From: Henriciella marina DSM 19595
GTDB lineage: Bacteria; Pseudomonadota; Alphaproteobacteria; Caulobacterales; Hyphomonadaceae
Reading direction: 5' to 3'
DNA length: 64,000 nucleotides
Assembly (NCBI RefSeq): GCF_000376805.1
Contig: NZ_AQXT01000002.1
Location: 2,046,001-2,110,000 of the forward strand
In this document: piece by piece, positions 1 to 9,075 of the stretch
Numbering within the stretch: the stretch's first letter is position 1
Layout of the letters: each line of letters begins with the position of its first letter
Translations under genes and position numbers: made by a program
Notes under the pieces: model-generated
Seen by the model: the letters and a program-made list of their open reading frames with translations, nothing else
Database searches by the model: none
Told to the model about the DNA's origin: nothing

Positions 1-2
1 TG

Positions 3-191
3 ATCCCGCTGCCTTTCCTGCAGCCCAACGGCACTGGCGCAATGTTCGATATCGGTCTACCTAGCGTTGATGACCTCGCCCCGGGAAACTGGCCAGGTCT
101 CGACACAATCACTGACGGAATCCTTACAGGCGTGCCCTTCGTCTTCGAGGCGGAACACGCGCCGACTACAGGCAGCCCTCTGGAGCGCTGA
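3..191 (+). CDS. C-terminal end of an upstream gene (unknown function)
   Basis: An open frame enters from the left edge and ends at TGA 189-191, giving about 62 residues that finish with ...TGSPLER. The stop lies one base before the ATG of the next gene (193), a spacing typical of an operon, which is why I treat it as a real partial gene. The fragment shows no motif I recognise. Because the neighbours are polysaccharide genes, an outside glycan enzyme is possible, but this is only context. Confidence 0.55.
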   Translation: MPLPFLQPNGTGAMFDIGLPSVDDLAPGNWPGLDTITDGILTGVPFVFEAEHAPTTGSPLER

Positions 192-192
192 T

Positions 193-1725
193 ATGTTTGA
201 CAACATCAAGAACTTCTTCAAACCGCCGGCCCCACTTCCACCGCCAGATCCGGACAGTGATTTCCCACCGAAGGATGGCGTCGAAAAAGAGTCATGTTCC
301 GCAAAGGATATGAAGCTCAGACGGTTCAGTAGCCTGAGAAAATTCTATCGGCCCCGTGAGAAGTCCAAAACGGAGCTGTTGCTGAACCCGTTCGGTGATC
401 CCTGGATCACCCGAACGGCGCCCAACCCGTATATCCGGACAATGACCGGCTCGCTTCTTGGCTATATGAGGAAGCAGGTCGGCGACGTTGCGGTTCCCAT
501 GATGGGCACAAAGGAAGTGGTTCGCGCCTATACGCACTATTCCGGTTATTCGACCAGCGGCTTTCATTACGATGAAAATGTTGGCCGACTTAATATGAGT
601 ATGCCCGAATTTCATAAAATGCGGGAGCTCTACAGTACGATTGGCCTCACGAAGAAATTCATCGCTTATGCGGTTCTAAACTATGACGACCACAATCTCT
701 TCGGCAAGACGTCCGGTCTGCCCGAAGAATATTTCGTTCATAAACCGGAAGACAGCCGGGATCCAAAGGACCGACTAAATTTTGTCGATGGCCAGGGTCT
801 CATTGCCCACGGACATGTTTTCGATATCCGCCGCCCCGAGGTTCGCACGAGACTCTGTGAGCGCGTTCTGGAAATGATGATCACGAACGATGTCGGCGCC
901 GTTCTCATTGACTATGCTGTGCGGCGCTATGCGTTCGGCTCACCGCACCTGGTGCACGACATGCCGGAAGACTGGTTTCCAAACTTTCAGGAACACCAGA
1001 TCAATCTCTTCATGGAGCTCTTCGAGCTGCTCGAGAAAAACAATAAAATGCTGTTCCTGAACGGCACCATGCTGGACAGCATTCTTGTGACCGAGCCGCA
1101 GCTTGTGCGCCAGTTCACAAAGAGTTGCCATGGCATGATGTGGGAGCAGCCTTTTCGCTGGGAATGGCGCAACTATGAGAAAGACGGGATCGACTATTAC
1201 GAGCGACTAGGTCAGTTTTTCGAGAACTCACACAACTTCAAGCGCCAGCACATTATCAAGTCCGGAACCTATAGGTTTCATGGCACCGAAGACGTCATTC
1301 CAGGCTGGACGACGCGCTTCAAGAAAACCAATTACGGTATAGAGCGTCATCTCGCAGCGTATGCGACGTGCTTCTTTCTTCTGTATGCAGACCGACGCTA
1401 CGACACGCTCTACCATACGCACCCGACAGCAGCTTACGACATCTACTCAAGCGAGCCTTACTTTGACATATGGGCGACCGATCTGGGGGAAGCGCTGACC
1501 AAGCGCGTGCCCTATTCCAAACATGTCCATATCCGCGAGTTCGAAAACGCCTTCGTCATTCTTAACAATACAAAGCGGTCGGTAAGGCTGAAGCCAGAGC
1601 TGATGGAGGGGCAATTCTCGGTCCCCCTTCCCGGCGTGAAGCTGAAGCCGGTGTCCGGGACGATTGTGATGAAAGAGCCTGCTGCGGAAACGGAAGACGA
1701 GCTCGCGGCAGCGGCCAACGGCTGA
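193..1725 (+). CDS. Putative glycoside-hydrolase-like TIM-barrel protein (GHL15-like)
   Basis: This 510-residue protein has no clear signal peptide. The open frame extends back to 67, but the ATG at 193 sits directly after the stop of the upstream gene and avoids an implausible basic leader, so I chose it. The central part alternates strands and acidic or aromatic loops (for example ...GAVLIDYAVRR... and ...MLFLNGTMLD...), and the end (...FENAFVILNNTKRS...) reads like the beta-sandwich that follows many hydrolase barrels. This pattern fits the hypothetical glycosyl hydrolase GHL15 group, but I cannot name catalytic acids with certainty. It lies just upstream of a CMP-sugar and glycosyltransferase operon, so processing of a surface glycan is the likely role (inference). 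A purely structural or synthase-associated protein is an alternative. Confidence 0.5.
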   Translation: MFDNIKNFFKPPAPLPPPDPDSDFPPKDGVEKESCSAKDMKLRRFSSLRKFYRPREKSKTELLLNPFGDPWITRTAPNPYIRTMTGSLLGYMRKQVGDVAVPMMGTKEVVRAYTHYSGYSTSGFHYDENVGRLNMSMPEFHKMRELYSTIGLTKKFIAYAVLNYDDHNLFGKTSGLPEEYFVHKPEDSRDPKDRLNFVDGQGLIAHGHVFDIRRPEVRTRLCERVLEMMITNDVGAVLIDYAVRRYAFGSPHLVHDMPEDWFPNFQEHQINLFMELFELLEKNNKMLFLNGTMLDSILVTEPQLVRQFTKSCHGMMWEQPFRWEWRNYEKDGIDYYERLGQFFENSHNFKRQHIIKSGTYRFHGTEDVIPGWTTRFKKTNYGIERHLAAYATCFFLLYADRRYDTLYHTHPTAAYDIYSSEPYFDIWATDLGEALTKRVPYSKHVHIREFENAFVILNNTKRSVRLKPELMEGQFSVPLPGVKLKPVSGTIVMKEPAAETEDELAAAANG

Positions 1726-1822
1726 GGAGCCACCAATTGACCTTGCCGGGGCTGGCTTTAATCGGCTAGCACCGGGACGCGCGCCGCCGCGGCGCAAATA
1801 AAGACGATCACAGGAGCTGTCA

Positions 1823-3286
1823 TTGCTGGACTCATTCGATCCGCAGAACGTGAAATCCCTGATCAATGGAGAGGCCGTTGCCAGTCAGACCACGTCTGAC
1901 ATCCTCAGCCCCCACACCGGACAGCCCATCGCCAAGCTGCACCATGGCGGCGCAGACGAGGTCGAGAAGGCCATCGCCGCCGCAAAGGCCGCGCAGAAGG
2001 CCTGGGCCGATACGCCTGCGGTCCAGCGCGGACAGATCCTGCACGCCGCCTGCAATTTGATCGAAGCGCGCGCCGAAGAGCTTTCGAAGATCGTCGCTGA
2101 AGAAGCCGGTAAGCCGCTGTCTGCCGCCTTGGGCGAGACAACCGGATCTGTCATGTGTGGGCGCTTCTATGCCGGTGAAGGCCAGCGCCTCTTCGGCCGC
2201 ACCATGCCGTCCGGCGCGCCGAACAAGTCCTGCATGACGGTCCGCCAGCCTTGCGGTGTCGCGGCCCTGATCGCCGCCGCAAATACGCCGGCCCCGAACT
2301 TTGCCTGGAAAGTTTTCCCGGCGCTTATCTGCGGCAATGCCGTCGTGCTAAAGCCTGCAGAAGACACCCCGCTTTCAGCTGACTGGATGGCCCGCGCCCT
2401 GATTGAGGCAGGCGTGCCTGCAGGCGTGATGAACGTCGTCCAGGGTCTCGGCCAGGAAGTCGGCCCGCCGCTGACTGCTCACAAGGATGTCGACGTCATC
2501 TCATTCACCGGCTCGACCCGTGTCGGCCGAGAAATCGCTGGCAAGGCAGGCGCAGACCTCAAAAAGGTCTCGCTGGAGCTTGGCGGCAAGAACGCCTTCA
2601 TCGTCTGCGACGATGCCGACATTGAAAAGGCTGTTCACTGGGCTTCTCTCTCTGCCTTCTCCAATGCGGGCCAGCGCTGCGCGTCGGGCAGCCGCTTCAT
2701 CGTTATGGACGCCGTCTATGACAAGTTCGTCGACGCGTTCGTGGCCAAGGCAAACTCCCTCAAGGCCGGTGTCGGCGACGATTGTGAGCTTGGCCCTGTC
2801 ATTAATGAGCGCCAGCTGAATAACATGCTGAGCGCCATCGAGCGCGCCAAGAGCGAAGGCGCCAAGGTGCTTTGCGGCGGCGAGCGTATCGGCGGCGACC
2901 TCGCGGGCGGCTTCTATCTGCAGGCCACACTGATCGAAGGCTCCCCGGCAGACTCCCACCTTTCGACAACAGAGCTCTTCGGCCCGGTCGGCGCGATCTA
3001 CAAGGTCAGCAGCTTCGAAGAGGCTGTCGCGCTTGCCAATGACAGCCCATACGGCCTTACCGGCACGATCCACACGACAAGCTGGGACCGCGCCTGGACC
3101 TTCACCAAAGAACTCAGCACCGGCGTCGCTGTCGTCAATGCGGGTACGTTCGGTTCAGAACCGCACATGCCGTTCGGCGGCCTTCGCGCCTCGGGCAATG
3201 GTACGCGTGAGCCCGGCACTGAAGCGCTGGACGTCTATACAGAGCTGAAAGACATCTACCTCATCACCGAGCCGGGACGGCTCTAG
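1823..3286 (+). CDS. NAD(P)-dependent aldehyde dehydrogenase family protein
   Basis: A 487-residue member of the aldehyde dehydrogenase superfamily, close to the usual length. It shows the nucleotide-binding motif FTGSTRVGREI near residue 230, the general-base glutamate in LELGGKNAF, and the catalytic cysteine in NAGQRCASGSR near residue 286. Translation probably starts at TTG 1823, because AGGAG at 1812-1816 is well spaced from it and no ATG fits. Close relatives include succinic and alpha-ketoglutaric semialdehyde dehydrogenases. Here the gene is only four bases from a CMP-sugar synthetase and is followed by a transketolase, which argues for oxidation of a sugar aldehyde during polysaccharide precursor synthesis rather than central catabolism. 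The true substrate cannot be read from the sequence. Confidence 0.9.
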   Translation: MLDSFDPQNVKSLINGEAVASQTTSDILSPHTGQPIAKLHHGGADEVEKAIAAAKAAQKAWADTPAVQRGQILHAACNLIEARAEELSKIVAEEAGKPLSAALGETTGSVMCGRFYAGEGQRLFGRTMPSGAPNKSCMTVRQPCGVAALIAAANTPAPNFAWKVFPALICGNAVVLKPAEDTPLSADWMARALIEAGVPAGVMNVVQGLGQEVGPPLTAHKDVDVISFTGSTRVGREIAGKAGADLKKVSLELGGKNAFIVCDDADIEKAVHWASLSAFSNAGQRCASGSRFIVMDAVYDKFVDAFVAKANSLKAGVGDDCELGPVINERQLNNMLSAIERAKSEGAKVLCGGERIGGDLAGGFYLQATLIEGSPADSHLSTTELFGPVGAIYKVSSFEEAVALANDSPYGLTGTIHTTSWDRAWTFTKELSTGVAVVNAGTFGSEPHMPFGGLRASGNGTREPGTEALDVYTELKDIYLITEPGRL

Positions 3287-3290
3287 GCTC

Positions 3291-4058
3291 ATGGCAGAGG
3301 CGTCTTCCCCAAGCTGTATCGCGCTCATCCCGGCCCGCTCGGGCTCCAAACGCGTGCCGCACAAGAATATCGCGCCGCTCATGGGCCATCCGCTGATCGC
3401 CTATACGATCGCGGCGGCCAAGCAGTCCGGTATTTTCGGGCGCGTCATCGTCTCAACAGACTCGCATGACTATGCCAAGGTCGCCCGCCATTATGGCGCC
3501 GAGACGCCTTTCATGCGCCCGCCGGAATATTCAGGCGACAAGTCCCCGGACATTGACTGGATCCAGCATGCGCTGCGCTGGTTTGCCGACAAGGGCGAGG
3601 CCTATGACGCCTTCGCCCTGCTGCGCCCGACCAGCCCGTGCCGTCTGCCGTCCACGATCCAGCGCGCCTGGGACCAGTTCACCCGCCAGACCGGCGTCGA
3701 CAGCCTGCGCGCGGTCGAGCCTTGCGCGCAGCACCCCGGCAAGATGTGGGTCGTGCGCGGTGAGCGGATGCACCCGCTGATGCCGATGCAGCCTGAAGAG
3801 ATCACGCCCTATCACTCGACCCAGTATCCCGGCCTGCCGCGCGTCTATGCCCAGAATGCCAGCCTTGAAATCGCCTGGTCGCGCGTCGCCCTGGAAGCCG
3901 GCACGATCGCTGGCGAAGTGCTGACCCCCTTCCTGACGAGCGGCTCCGAAGGTCTCGACGTCAACTCGCCGCGCGACTGGCGCCTGCTTGAAATGATGGT
4001 CGAGGATGGCGAAGCCGAGCTGCCGAAAATCGAACAATCCGCCTGGCAAGGCGCCTGA
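3291..4058 (+). CDS. Acylneuraminate (NeuA-type) cytidylyltransferase family protein
   Basis: A 255-residue cytidylyltransferase of the NeuA/PseF/LegF group. The N-terminal signature IPARSGSKRVPHKNI is the CTP-binding P-loop-like motif of the family, and RPTSPCR corresponds to the conserved RPTSP segment. Such enzymes join CMP to the anomeric hydroxyl of a 2-keto-3-deoxy sugar acid (sialic, pseudaminic, legionaminic or ulosonic acids). It starts four bases after the aldehyde dehydrogenase and is followed 25 bases later by a transketolase, so the three are almost certainly co-transcribed. No NeuB-type synthase or nonulosonate amine-sugar genes are seen nearby, so a classical sialic or legionaminic acid is not supported. 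The sugar acid it activates is unknown. Confidence 0.85.
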   Translation: MAEASSPSCIALIPARSGSKRVPHKNIAPLMGHPLIAYTIAAAKQSGIFGRVIVSTDSHDYAKVARHYGAETPFMRPPEYSGDKSPDIDWIQHALRWFADKGEAYDAFALLRPTSPCRLPSTIQRAWDQFTRQTGVDSLRAVEPCAQHPGKMWVVRGERMHPLMPMQPEEITPYHSTQYPGLPRVYAQNASLEIAWSRVALEAGTIAGEVLTPFLTSGSEGLDVNSPRDWRLLEMMVEDGEAELPKIEQSAWQGA

Positions 4059-4083
4059 CCAGAAGACTTGAGGAAACGACACC

Positions 4084-5997
4084 ATGGGTGACCTGATTAC
4101 CGAAGCCGTCTCCGGCACACTCTACTATCTCGACAAGCCTGCCTTTGACCGCGTGCAGGCGTGCAACGCCTCGGCTGAGCAGCGCACCAGCATCTTCGCC
4201 GACATGGCGCGTCTCAACACGCTCTACATGATCGCCAATGCAGGCTCCGGCCATATCGGATCGAGCTTTTCCAGCATGGATGTCGTCGCCTGGCTCTATC
4301 TCAATGAGATGAAGGGCGAAGACCTCTATTTCTCCTCCAAGGGCCATGACGCGCCCGGCCTTTATGCCGTGCTGACCGCGCTCGACGTCCTGCCCTTCGA
4401 CAAGATCCACAAGCTGCGCAAGATTGATGGCCTGCCAGGCCACCCGGATGTCGGTGTGGCTGGCATGGTCACCAATACCGGCTCGCTTGGCATGGGCATC
4501 TCCAAGGCCAAGGGCATGGCCTTCGCCAACCGCATGCTGGGCAAGCCGGCCCGCATCTATGTGATGACGGGCGACGGCGAGCTGCAGGAAGGCCAGATCT
4601 GGGAATCTCTGATCTCAGCCGCCAATCACGGCGTCGCCGAAGTCACCGTGATCGTCGATCACAACAAGATCCAGTCAGACTATTCGGTCGAGCGCACGTC
4701 CAGCCTTGGCGACCTTGAAGCCAAGTTCAATTCCTTCGGCTGGCACACGCAGAGCATTGACGGCCATGACCTCGACGCGATGCGCACCGCCCTCAATGCG
4801 GCCCGCGAGGACGAGAAGCGCCCAAGCGTGATCATCGCCAACACGGTCAAGGGCAAGGGCGTCAGCTTCATGGAAGGCGTCTCCGTCGACAGCGATGTCG
4901 AGCGCTTCCAGTTCCATTCCGGCGCCCCGCAGGCCGAGGACTATACGCGCGGCGCGCAGGAGCTCATCTCCCGCATTCTCGAGGGCCACAAGGCTGCTGG
5001 CCTGCCAGAGCCGGAATTCGAGACCATCGAACGCCCGGCGGCCCCGCAGGGCGGCAACCCGGTCAAGCTCTTCCCGTCCTATACGGCCGCCCTGCTCGAT
5101 CAGGCAAAGCGCAATGACAAGCTGGTCGCGCTCGACGCCGACCTTGTCCTCGACATGGGGCTGGAGCCGTTCCGCGATGCGCATCCGGACCGCTTCATCG
5201 AGTGCGGCATCGCAGAGATGGACATGGTCAGCCAGGCTGGCGGCATGGCGCTGAAAGGCCTGCTACCGGTCGTGCATTCCTTCTCCTGCTTCCTCTCGAC
5301 CCGGCCGAACGAGCAAATCTACAACAACGCCACAGAGCATACGAAGATCGTCTATGTCGGCGGCCTGTCGGGTGCGCTGCCGGGCGGCCCGGGCCACTCG
5401 CACCAGTCGGTGCGCGAGATTTCGGCCCTCGGCTCCATTCCGAAAATGGCGATGGTCGAGCCGGCCCATCCGGACGAGGTCGCGCCGCTTCTCGACTGGT
5501 GCCTCAACAGCCATGACGGCCCGTCCTTCCTGCGCCTTGTCTCGATTCCCTATGAGACGGCTTACGACGCCGATGGCAGCTGGACGCCTGTAGCCGGACA
5601 GGGCCGCGTCGCGCGCAAGGGCGATGGCAGCGCCGTTCTTATCGCCTCGGGCCTTGTCGGCACCGCGCAGGCGCTGAAAGCTGCAGAGCTTCTGTCGGGC
5701 AATGGCGTCGATGCGACCGTCATCTCCCTGCCCTTCCTCAACATGGTGGATGGCGCGTGGCTCGCAAAGACGATCGGCGAGGCAAAACTGGTCGCGACCA
5801 TCGACAATCACTATCGCCGCTACGGTCAGGGCGACGCCGTCGCGTCCGCCCTTGCCGAAGCAGGCGCCCTGTCGAACCGGAAATTCATCCGCCTCGGCCT
5901 CGACCTGACCCCGCCATCCGGCACCAATGACCAGGTGCTGAAGGCGGTCGGCCTCGATGAGGAAACCATTGCCATGGCTGTGAAGGCCGCGCTCTAG
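4084..5997 (+). CDS. Transketolase, fused N- and C-terminal parts, biosynthetic type
   Basis: A 637-residue thiamine-diphosphate enzyme. The cofactor signature runs from GDGELQEGQ to the Asn of VDHNK, roughly residues 160-195. The pyrimidine domain holds the activating glutamate in ECGIAEMDMVSQAGG near residue 380, and a standard transketolase C-terminal domain follows. The segments GHIGSSFS and SKGHDAPGLYAVL resemble the split transketolases (separate N and C subunits) found in secondary-sugar pathways more than housekeeping TktA, and the protein is slightly short for TktA. The start ATG follows GAGGAAACGACACC. Between a CMP-sugar synthetase and a glycosyltransferase, it likely moves a two-carbon ketol unit to build or shorten a surface sugar (inference). 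It could also be a relocated housekeeping enzyme. Confidence 0.88.
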   Translation: MGDLITEAVSGTLYYLDKPAFDRVQACNASAEQRTSIFADMARLNTLYMIANAGSGHIGSSFSSMDVVAWLYLNEMKGEDLYFSSKGHDAPGLYAVLTALDVLPFDKIHKLRKIDGLPGHPDVGVAGMVTNTGSLGMGISKAKGMAFANRMLGKPARIYVMTGDGELQEGQIWESLISAANHGVAEVTVIVDHNKIQSDYSVERTSSLGDLEAKFNSFGWHTQSIDGHDLDAMRTALNAAREDEKRPSVIIANTVKGKGVSFMEGVSVDSDVERFQFHSGAPQAEDYTRGAQELISRILEGHKAAGLPEPEFETIERPAAPQGGNPVKLFPSYTAALLDQAKRNDKLVALDADLVLDMGLEPFRDAHPDRFIECGIAEMDMVSQAGGMALKGLLPVVHSFSCFLSTRPNEQIYNNATEHTKIVYVGGLSGALPGGPGHSHQSVREISALGSIPKMAMVEPAHPDEVAPLLDWCLNSHDGPSFLRLVSIPYETAYDADGSWTPVAGQGRVARKGDGSAVLIASGLVGTAQALKAAELLSGNGVDATVISLPFLNMVDGAWLAKTIGEAKLVATIDNHYRRYGQGDAVASALAEAGALSNRKFIRLGLDLTPPSGTNDQVLKAVGLDEETIAMAVKAAL

Positions 5998-6013
5998 GTC
6001 CATATACAGAGCA

Positions 6014-6053
6014 TCCAGGCCGGATCAGGGGGCTTCCTCTGGTCCGGCCTGGA
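6014..6053. terminator. Strong 11-bp hairpin between transketolase and glycosyltransferase genes
   Basis: A perfect inverted repeat TCCAGGCCGGA (6014-6024) and TCCGGCCTGGA (6043-6053) with an 18-base loop lies 16 bases after the transketolase stop. It has no T-run, so it may attenuate or protect the message rather than end it fully. The following gene is on the same strand. Confidence 0.5.
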
Positions 6054-6107
6054 CACCGACAGCCCTCGCAAACCATGTTCTGGCTTGCTTGACCGGAGTT
6101 GCAGACA

Positions 6108-7148
6108 TTGGTTGCCGCCTCGCCCTTCCGCGCCAGCGTCATCATCGTGAATTACAATGGCGGCGACTATATCCAGTCGGCGGTCGACCATCTGAAAACA
6201 CAGACCCTCAAGCCTGTTGAAGTCCTCATAGTCGACAATGCGTCCACGGACGGGTCTGCCGACCGGCTGGATCTCTCGGGCCTCGAGGGCGCGCGCCTGA
6301 TGCGCATGGACGACAATCTCGGCTTTGCAGGCGGCAATAATGCCGGCGTGCGCGAGGCGCGCGGCGACTGGCTCATCCTGCTCAATCCCGACACCGAGCC
6401 GCGGCCAGACTGGATCGAAAAACTCGCCGATGCGGCCCGCCGCTATCCGGACGTGACACAGTTTGCCAGCGCGCAATTCGACGCCGAAAACCCTGACCGG
6501 CTCGACGGCACAGGCGACTGCTACTCGGTCTTCGGCTTTCCATGGCGGGGCGGCTTCGGCGCGAAGGCAAGCGACCTGCCGGAAGAAGGCGAGTGCTTTT
6601 CGCCCTGCGGCGCGACGGCGATGATCCGAAAGGACATATTCGAGGCTGCCGGCGGCTTTGACGAGAGCTATTTCTGCTATTGCGAGGATGTCGATCTTGG
6701 CTATCGCCTGCGCCTGCAGGGCGAGCGCTGCATATTCGTGCCCGGCGCCATTGTTGGCCATCATGGCAGCGCGATCACCGGCCGACAGAGCGACTTCACC
6801 GTCCGGCTCGGCACGCGCAACCGGCTGACCACCTATCTGAAGAACACCCCGCTCCTGCTCCTGATCGCCAGCATGCCCGGGCATATTCTGCTGACGCTGT
6901 ATCTCTATGTCTCAGCTTTCGGAAAGCCGCGCGCAAAGTCGATAAGGCGCGGCCTGTCGGAAGCATTCGGACGGTTTGGCGGCACGATGAAGGCCCGCCG
7001 CAAGGTGCAGCGCGAGAAGAAACTGTCCAGCTGGCAGATCTCCCGCGCCATGCACTGGAGCCCGATCACGCTCAGCCGCAGGCGCCCGCATGTCTGGCGC
7101 GCCCGGCGCTATCCGGCACCCGGCACCAGCCTCTCCCGCGACAGCTGA
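6108..7148 (+). CDS. Family 2 glycosyltransferase
   Basis: A GT-A fold glycosyltransferase of family 2, 346 residues from the TTG at 6108. It starts with the nucleotide-binding strand SVIIVNYNGGDY and carries the metal-binding acidic motif LLNPDTEP near residue 95, then a CEDVDLGYRL acceptor-side motif near residue 195. Both features are typical of rhamnosyl-transferase-like family 2 enzymes. A hydrophobic stretch around residues 250-270 (LLLLIASMPGHILLTLYLYV) suggests membrane association, followed by a basic tail. The GGAG at 6094-6097 is too close to the upstream TTG at 6099 and fits the one at 6108. It probably adds a sugar to a lipid-linked surface glycan. The donor is unknown. Confidence 0.88.
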   Translation: MVAASPFRASVIIVNYNGGDYIQSAVDHLKTQTLKPVEVLIVDNASTDGSADRLDLSGLEGARLMRMDDNLGFAGGNNAGVREARGDWLILLNPDTEPRPDWIEKLADAARRYPDVTQFASAQFDAENPDRLDGTGDCYSVFGFPWRGGFGAKASDLPEEGECFSPCGATAMIRKDIFEAAGGFDESYFCYCEDVDLGYRLRLQGERCIFVPGAIVGHHGSAITGRQSDFTVRLGTRNRLTTYLKNTPLLLLIASMPGHILLTLYLYVSAFGKPRAKSIRRGLSEAFGRFGGTMKARRKVQREKKLSSWQISRAMHWSPITLSRRRPHVWRARRYPAPGTSLSRDS

Positions 7149-7170
7149 ACCCGCCGCGTCTGCCGCGCCT

Positions 7171-9075
7171 CTAACTCCCGATCAGCCCTGCCTGCTCCAG
7201 CCTTGCAATGACCACATCGGCGGCCGCTTCAGGGCTCAGCCTGTCGCTGTCGAGATGGATTTCAGGATCCTGCGGCGCTTCATAGGGGCTGTCGATGCCG
7301 GTGAAGTTCTTGATCTCGCCGGCGCGCGCCTTCTTGTAGAGGCCTTTGACATCGCGGCTTTCAGCAACATCCAGCGGCACATCGACGAAGACTTCCCAGA
7401 ACTCGCCATCCTCGACCATCTGGCGCACGATCCGCCGCTCGGCCCGGAAGGGCGAGATAAACGAGACGAGCACGATGAGGCCGGCATCCAGCATGAGCTT
7501 GGCGACCTCGCCGACGCGGCGGATATTCTCCACCCGGTCGGCATCGGTAAAGCCAAGATCATTGTTGAGGCCGTGGCGGACATTGTCGCCGTCGAGGGTA
7601 TAAGTGTGCTTGCCCATCGCGGCGAGCCGCTTCTCGACAAGGTTTGCCACGGTCGACTTGCCTGCGCCCGACAGCCCCGTGAACCACAGCATGACCGGCT
7701 TCTGGCCTTTCATGGAGGCGCGCAGCTCCTTGCCGACATCCATGGACTGGCGATGGATGTTGGAGGCGCGGCGCAGCGCGAAATTGATCAGGCCAAGGCC
7801 GACCGTCTCATTCGTCATCCGGTCGATGACGATGAACCCGCCCATGCGGCGATTGTCCTTGTAGGCATCGAACGCAATCTCCCGGTCGAGGGCGATATTG
7901 ACGATGCCGATCTCATTGAGATCCAGCGTCTTGGCCGCCTCATGGGCGCGCGTATTCACATCCACACGGTAGCGCTGTTCGGTGACCTGCATCTGGCATT
8001 CACGCGCGCCGATCTTCATGATGTAGGAGCGCCCCGGCAGCATGGCGGCGTCCGACATCCAGAGCATCGTCGCCTGGAACTGGTCTGAGACTTCGGCAGG
8101 TGCCTGGTCAGCGCAGAGCACATCGCCGCGCGAAACGTCGATTTCGTCTTCCAGCGTCAGCGTGACCGATTGGCCTTCGACCGCTTCATCGAGATCACCG
8201 CCCATGGTGACGATACGGGCGACCTTGCTGGACTTGCCAGATGGCAGGGCGCGGACGCCATCACCGGGCCTGAGCGCCCCTGAAAGGATCTGCCCGGCAA
8301 AGCCGCGAAAATCGAGGTTCGGCCGGTTCACCCACTGGACCGGCATGCGGAAGGGCTGGTCCTGCACGTCCGAGGCGATCTCGACCGTGTCGAGATATTC
8401 CATCAGCGGCGGGCCGTCATACCAGGGCGTGTTGGCGCTGGGCGCGACGACATTGTCGCCAGCCAGAGCGGAGACAGGGATGGCCTGTATCGTCTCGAAC
8501 CCGAAATCGGCGGCAAATTCGCGGTAGTCGGCCTCGATCTCGTCGAAGACGCCCCGGTCATAACCGACAAGGTCCATCTTGTTGATGCAGAGCACGACAT
8601 TGCGGATGCCCAGCAGCGAGACGATGAAGCTGTGACGCCTCGTCTGCGTCAGCACGCCCTTGCGCGCATCGATCATCACAATGGCAAGGTCGGCCGTCGA
8701 GGCGCCGGTCGCCATGTTGCGGGTATACTGTTCATGGCCGGGCGTATCGGCGACGATGAATTTGCGCCGGTCGGTCGAGAAGAAGCGATAGGCGACATCG
8801 ATGGTGATGCCCTGCTCGCGCTCGGCGGCAAGCCCGTCGACCAGAAGCGCGAAGTCGATCTCCTCGCCCTGCGTCCCGAACTTCTTCGATTCATTCTTCA
8901 GCGAGGCAAGCTGGTCGTCGAAGATCATCTTCGACTCGTAAAGCAGCCGGCCGATCAGCGTGGACTTACCATCATCGACAGAGCCGCAGGTGATGAAGCG
9001 CAGGAGCGATTTCTTCAGCTGGCTGTCGAGATAGGTCTCGATATCGGCAAATTGCGGGGCAGCATAGGCAGGCAT
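7171..9075 (-). CDS. cysNC: Bifunctional sulfate adenylyltransferase subunit 1 / adenylylsulfate kinase
   Basis: This 634-residue fusion makes PAPS. The first about 430 residues are an EF-Tu-like GTPase (CysN) with [25 protein letters not shown] and NKMDLVGYD. The C-terminal about 180 residues are an APS kinase (CysC) with the P-loop [10 protein letters not shown]. CysN with CysD forms ATP sulfurylase driven by GTP hydrolysis, and CysC phosphorylates APS to PAPS in the cytoplasm. The start codon overlaps the cysD stop by one base (ATGA arrangement), so they are translated together. The same NodPQ-like fusion supplies PAPS for sulfation of carbohydrates in rhizobia. In this polysaccharide locus, glycan sulfation is as likely as cysteine synthesis. 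Confidence 0.96.
   Translation of the reverse strand: MPAYAAPQFADIETYLDSQLKKSLLRFITCGSVDDGKSTLIGRLLYESKMIFDDQLASLKNESKKFGTQGEEIDFALLVDGLAAEREQGITIDVAYRFFSTDRRKFIVADTPGHEQYTRNMATGASTADLAIVMIDARKGVLTQTRRHSFIVSLLGIRNVVLCINKMDLVGYDRGVFDEIEADYREFAADFGFETIQAIPVSALAGDNVVAPSANTPWYDGPPLMEYLDTVEIASDVQDQPFRMPVQWVNRPNLDFRGFAGQILSGALRPGDGVRALPSGKSSKVARIVTMGGDLDEAVEGQSVTLTLEDEIDVSRGDVLCADQAPAEVSDQFQATMLWMSDAAMLPGRSYIMKIGARECQMQVTEQRYRVDVNTRAHEAAKTLDLNEIGIVNIALDREIAFDAYKDNRRMGGFIVIDRMTNETVGLGLINFALRRASNIHRQSMDVGKELRASMKGQKPVMLWFTGLSGAGKSTVANLVEKRLAAMGKHTYTLDGDNVRHGLNNDLGFTDADRVENIRRVGEVAKLMLDAGLIVLVSFISPFRAERRIVRQMVEDGEFWEVFVDVPLDVAESRDVKGLYKKARAGEIKNFTGIDSPYEAPQDPEIHLDSDRLSPEAAADVVIARLEQAGLIGS

Noticed and set aside
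7090-8088. 332-residue plus-strand frame
   Set aside because: It is the antisense shadow of cysNC, which has clear motifs on the other strand.
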